Positions 60,766-64,000 of a DNA stretch of 64,000 bases are shown one piece after another. Each line of letters begins with the position of its first letter. The stretch's first letter is position 1. This stretch comes from Absidia repens (lineage: Eukaryota; Mucoromycota; Mucoromycetes; Mucorales; Cunninghamellaceae), in the NCBI GenBank assembly GCA_002105175.1, contig MCGE01000009.1:1364001-1428000 (forward strand), read 5' to 3'. A program made the position numbers and the translations under genes. Under the pieces are notes generated by a model. The model searched no databases. It saw only the letters and a program-made list of their open reading frames with translations, and was not told where the DNA came from.

Positions 60766-62434
60766 GCTTCTTTCCTTCTCGTAGTGATTTGGGCTTGGGA
60801 TTATTTTTTCTATTGGATACAAAAAAAAAAAAAAAAAAAAAAAAAGGAACTCTCTTTTTTCTTTTTTAGGGTAGATTTTCATTATGCGCCATTTAACACC
60901 AAACAAAATGATGAATATGATAGTTTTCTTCTCATGAAGGAAACACCCATCACTCAACAGTGGTGGCTCAGTAGCTCGCTCATTTTTTTTTCTTTTACAG
61001 CAACCATCGTCATCCAACATCTACTTTCTTTTTCAAGCAGTCGTCTCCATTCGGCATGTTTATTCTCTCTTCGTGACAACACCGTTGCACTCCCTGGCTG
61101 TTTAGAATAATTTACTACATACTATAGAATAGCCCACTTCTCCACAGGGGATTAGTATACACTCCTACTTTGCCTTACTTATGTATATTCTACAATAAAG
61201 AAATATTTGCGGTATATGTCTTCAATGAATGACTTCAATAGTTTTCAGTGTATTATGCAGTGTTTTCAGGTGACGAAAAGATATTCCTCCTCAAACACAG
61301 TTTGACATACATGCCATTCAAACGTTCGTGCTTCTGAGGCCCAGGAGCCCACACCCCAATCAAGTATGTGCATTACACGCTCACTCATAAAAAAAAGAGT
61401 CCAAATTGTCTTCAAACTGGTAAGGGAGTTTTTTTTTTAAAAAAAAAAAGGAAGAGTGGTATTTTATTGACATAATGAGAAAGCAAAATACCTCACTACC
61501 TTCACTATGTTATATCACTGAGGTTATGCTAATGTAGCCGGCTCATGATCCAGAACTATCCTATCCATTCAGTAGCATCCTTTTCAATTGAAGTAGATGA
61601 TATATTTATAACAAAGGACAATGATCAAAGATAACAAAGAAGAAGAAATGATAAAAGACTTAATTATTGACGTATGAAATATATATAAAAAAGAAAGAGG
61701 TATAATACTACCGATAGGACTAATAATGGCAGATAAGGAGAAAGGTGTCAAGATGACGTGGAGCCATTCAGTCCTCGTTTTATTGTTGTTGTTGTTGCTA
61801 TGATACAGTTGTTGCTGCTTACAGGCAATACGAAGGTTCACATAGCAATCTGGACGGGAGGAGATGCATCATTTAATAAACGAGACATCCATAGATTATG
61901 ACGTAAAGAATATAATGTGTACAGTGGATGGGGACGAGAATCTGATAATAGCGATGAACAGACACAACACTGTAGGTGGGACGACAATATTCAGGTTCAT
62001 CCAGGCACGAAAAAACTTCTTTGAACCTTATTGGCCCTGGCAAAATACATCCAGCTTCTGGTTAGTAATCAGAGCTTAGTTTGATGCCAAAGTTTCAAAG
62101 CGTATGGGATACTTCTATATGTTTATCGCTTGATCAATTTGTCAACTTGTAACATGTATGTAAATTTACATCGCATTTGAATGAATTTATGATTTGTAGT
62201 AACTATTATTTTGTTAATTTTTTACCCATGCCCATTGTAATTGTTTGCATTTTCATTGGTTAATGGCGGAGACATATTTTTTTGTTTTGTTTTGGCTCTT
62301 TGATGGTTTTTTTTTCTTTTTCTTTTCTTTTCTTTAACCACCCCTCTCTTCACTCGTTTCCTTTCGGGGATCAACAAACCAAAACACTCGCAAAAGTCGT
62401 TGTGTTTCTATCATCACCTGTACAAACGGAACGC
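60766..62434. other. Intergenic region with possible gene remnant
   Basis: Contains an A tract (60822-60845), another near 61432-61450 and no complete gene. At about 61788-62035 a protein-like frame (MIQLLLLTGNTKVHIAIWTGG ... NIQVHPGTKKLL) is interrupted by one TGA; see findings. The last 150 bp before the polyglutamine gene are T-rich, consistent with its promoter or leader. Confidence 0.35.
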
Positions 62435-62693
62435 ATGAACTATCTCATGGAACGAGACACAGCCGCTCATGATTTGGCCGAAGTACGGAAGCTTATCGAC
62501 AGCATGAATTCGCTGGTCAATCAACAGCAACAGCAACAACAAAAACAACAGCAAGAGTATCAGCTCAAGCAACAACAAGAATTACAGTTGAAACAGCAAC
62601 AGCAACAGCAGCAACAACAACAACAACAACAACAACAAGAATTACAGTTGAAACAGCAACAGCAACAGCAACAGCAACAACAACAGCAACAGC

Positions 62694-62746
<53 letters not shown>

Positions 62747-62757
62747 GATTTACAGTT

Positions 62758-62793
<36 letters not shown>

Positions 62794-63937
62794 ACAGCAA
62801 CAGCAACAACAGCAACAGCAACAACAGCAACAGCAGCAGCAACAACAACCACAGCAGCAGCAACAACAACCTCAACATGAATCGACTATGCCATCCATTA
62901 GCAGCACCTCCTCGAACGAATACCCCTGTAAACAGAATACAAAAAACTCAACGACAACAGCAACAAACTCCAGCGGAACCCCCGAAGCGTCACCTTCATC
63001 GCCAACAGCAACAGCAATAACTCAACAGCAACAAAATCATGCACAGACTTCTCTTTCAAATAAACCACATCCATTCAACCAGGACAATGCGGCAGCGTTT
63101 CTCGCTGCAATGGCCGCCGCTGCCGCCGCCTCACAACAACAAAACGCTCAAACACCATCATGTAATACAACTATTGACGCGAAAACCAATTCGCCTACAC
63201 AAAATCAATCGTAAGTTGTTTTTATTTATTGATGATATGAAAAAAGGGTACCTTATCTAAATGGCTTGTGTCTGTATCCTTTGAAAGAAGTCAGCAACAG
63301 CAGAAACAGCAGGCAACCTTACCAGTCAATGGGATTGTTATTGAAGTGAATCATCTATTCTTCAATAAGACATTATACTTCCAATTATCATGTAAGTGGT
63401 TGTGGGATTAGAAGGAATGATTATCGATCTCTATTTGAGACGGTTGAAGGCTGCCAAGAAAAAAAAAAAAAAAGGCACGGTACTGACTATCTCTATTTTT
63501 ATTGATACATTATTGATTGTATGGGGCGGCGACAACAGTGGATGCTACAATTGAACCGTTGGTGACCTGGCTACGTCTATCATTCAACGATAGCTCCGTA
63601 TCTGGAATGGTGCTTCAATACAAAGGTGCAGATGGCTTATGGAAATGCTTGCTAAATCGTAAGTGAAAAAAAAACAAGGAAGTAAGTAATTAGAATTATA
63701 ATCATCATCATGCTGATATTTTTTAGGCGACGATTCTTTGAAAAGGGTGTTGAACCAGTCCTTCAAAAGCAACACCACGCTTCTTCAAATGCGGGTACCA
63801 CGGGAACAAGATTTGTTGAGCGTAAGTGGCACTGCAAACAAGAAAAAAATAAAACAAAAAATAAACTGATTTGCTTTATTTGTTAGTCAGGGTATACGGA
63901 TCGACGCCTCCTTGCTTTGACCAAACCTAGTGTATAA
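62435..63937 (+). CDS. Polyglutamine protein with C-terminal globular domain (unrecognised)
   Basis: Five exons: 62435-63210, 63288-63391, 63539-63658, 63727-63821, 63887-63937; 381 residues ending at TAA. The N-terminus forms a helix (MNYLMERDTAAHDLAEVRKLIDSMNSLV). Then about 115 residues of almost pure Gln are broken by regularly spaced ELQLK/DLQLK units. A Ser/Asn/Ala-rich linker and an Ala-rich helix (AAAFLAAMAAAAAASQQ) follow. The C-terminal 125 residues look globular: LPVNGIVIEVNHLFFNKTLYFQLS, EPLVTWLRLSFNDSSVSGMVLQYKG, LWKCLLNRDDSLKRVLNQS, TLLQMRVPREQDLLS. Polyglutamine with a short domain suggests a transcriptional co-regulator, but this is a guess. The start is the first ATG in a sensible context; an in-frame hydrophobic upstream stretch from 62282 is probably leader. 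Confidence 0.72.
62521..62872 (+). repeat. CAA/CAG compound repeat encoding polyglutamine
   Basis: Mixed CAA/CAG codons with nested higher-order units; each block ends in GAATTACAGTTGAAACAGC or GATTTACAGTTGAAACAGC (ELQLK/DLQLK). Mixed codons argue for protein-level selection or old expansion rather than a fresh slippage tract. Confidence 0.95.
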
Positions 63938-64000
63938 TAGCCTACCTTCTTCTCCCTCTCCATTACTCGACATTCCCTCTTCCTCCATCATAAGATAGCT

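Noticed and set aside
60646..61020. 125-aa minus ORF with Phe-rich segment
   Set aside because: Runs through poly(A)/poly(T) tracts and repeat copy 10; no protein-like composition.
62565..62852. Val/Ala-repeat ORF on the minus strand
   Set aside because: Pure antisense of the CAA/CAG tract.

Overview
The window is eukaryotic and fungal. Genes are intron-rich, with short AT-rich GTAAGT...TAG introns of about 50-200 bp, long poly(T)/poly(A) tracts, and Ser/Gln/Asn-rich proteins. A CSL-family transcription factor, a bromodomain-WD (BRWD-type) protein, a separate elongin B, and a metazoan-like serine palmitoyltransferase small subunit together point to an early-diverging fungus. Mucoromycota (Mucorales-like) is the best guess; this is an inference from gene content, not a measured placement.

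Layout, left to right: a truncated MFS sugar transporter (minus, runs off the left edge); an SH3-RasGEF of CDC25 type (minus); a 5 kb gene-poor stretch with gene-like debris and repeats; a Sec7-PH ARF exchange factor (plus); an intronless CSL transcription factor (plus); a repeat block; a BRWD/PHIP-like protein (minus); an intronless class-3-lipase-like protein with a degenerate nucleophile elbow (plus); a Medusa (MedA)-type regulator (plus); a secreted or membrane Cys-rich protein of unknown function (plus); splicing factor PRPF6 (minus) divergent from an SH3-RA protein (plus); a small C2H2-like protein (minus); ribosomal protein uS19/RPS15 (minus) head-to-head with elongin B (plus), followed by the SPT small subunit (plus); a 3 kb repeat block; V-ATPase Vo subunit f (minus) head-to-head with WDR83 (plus); another divergent pair of unrecognised proteins; a 4.7 kb repeat-rich gap; and a polyglutamine protein at the right end.

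The genes are general eukaryotic housekeeping and regulation: splicing (PRPF6), translation (RPS15), the ubiquitin/elongin system, sphingolipid synthesis, V-ATPase, small-GTPase signalling (RasGEF, ArfGEF, RA-domain protein), chromatin reading (BRWD) and two transcription regulators (CSL, MedA). They do not form a cluster with one pathway. I rebuilt exon structures by hand from splice signals and protein continuity. In nearly every recognised gene the exon lengths sum to a multiple of three; the RasGEF does so only if one base is restored at an A7 run.

The most unusual signal is a non-coding dispersed repeat. There are about ten copies in both orientations, confined to intergenic DNA, sharing a CCCGCCCACGTG-type motif at one end and an internal inverted repeat with a paired base change in one copy. 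I see no ORF in it, so it looks like a non-autonomous element (solo LTR, MITE or SINE-like). Other points: a 17-nt microexon, a possible 2-nt microexon, start codons isolated on their own exons in a divergent gene pair, and several regions of decayed gene-like sequence. I did not find a convincing new multi-gene biological system.
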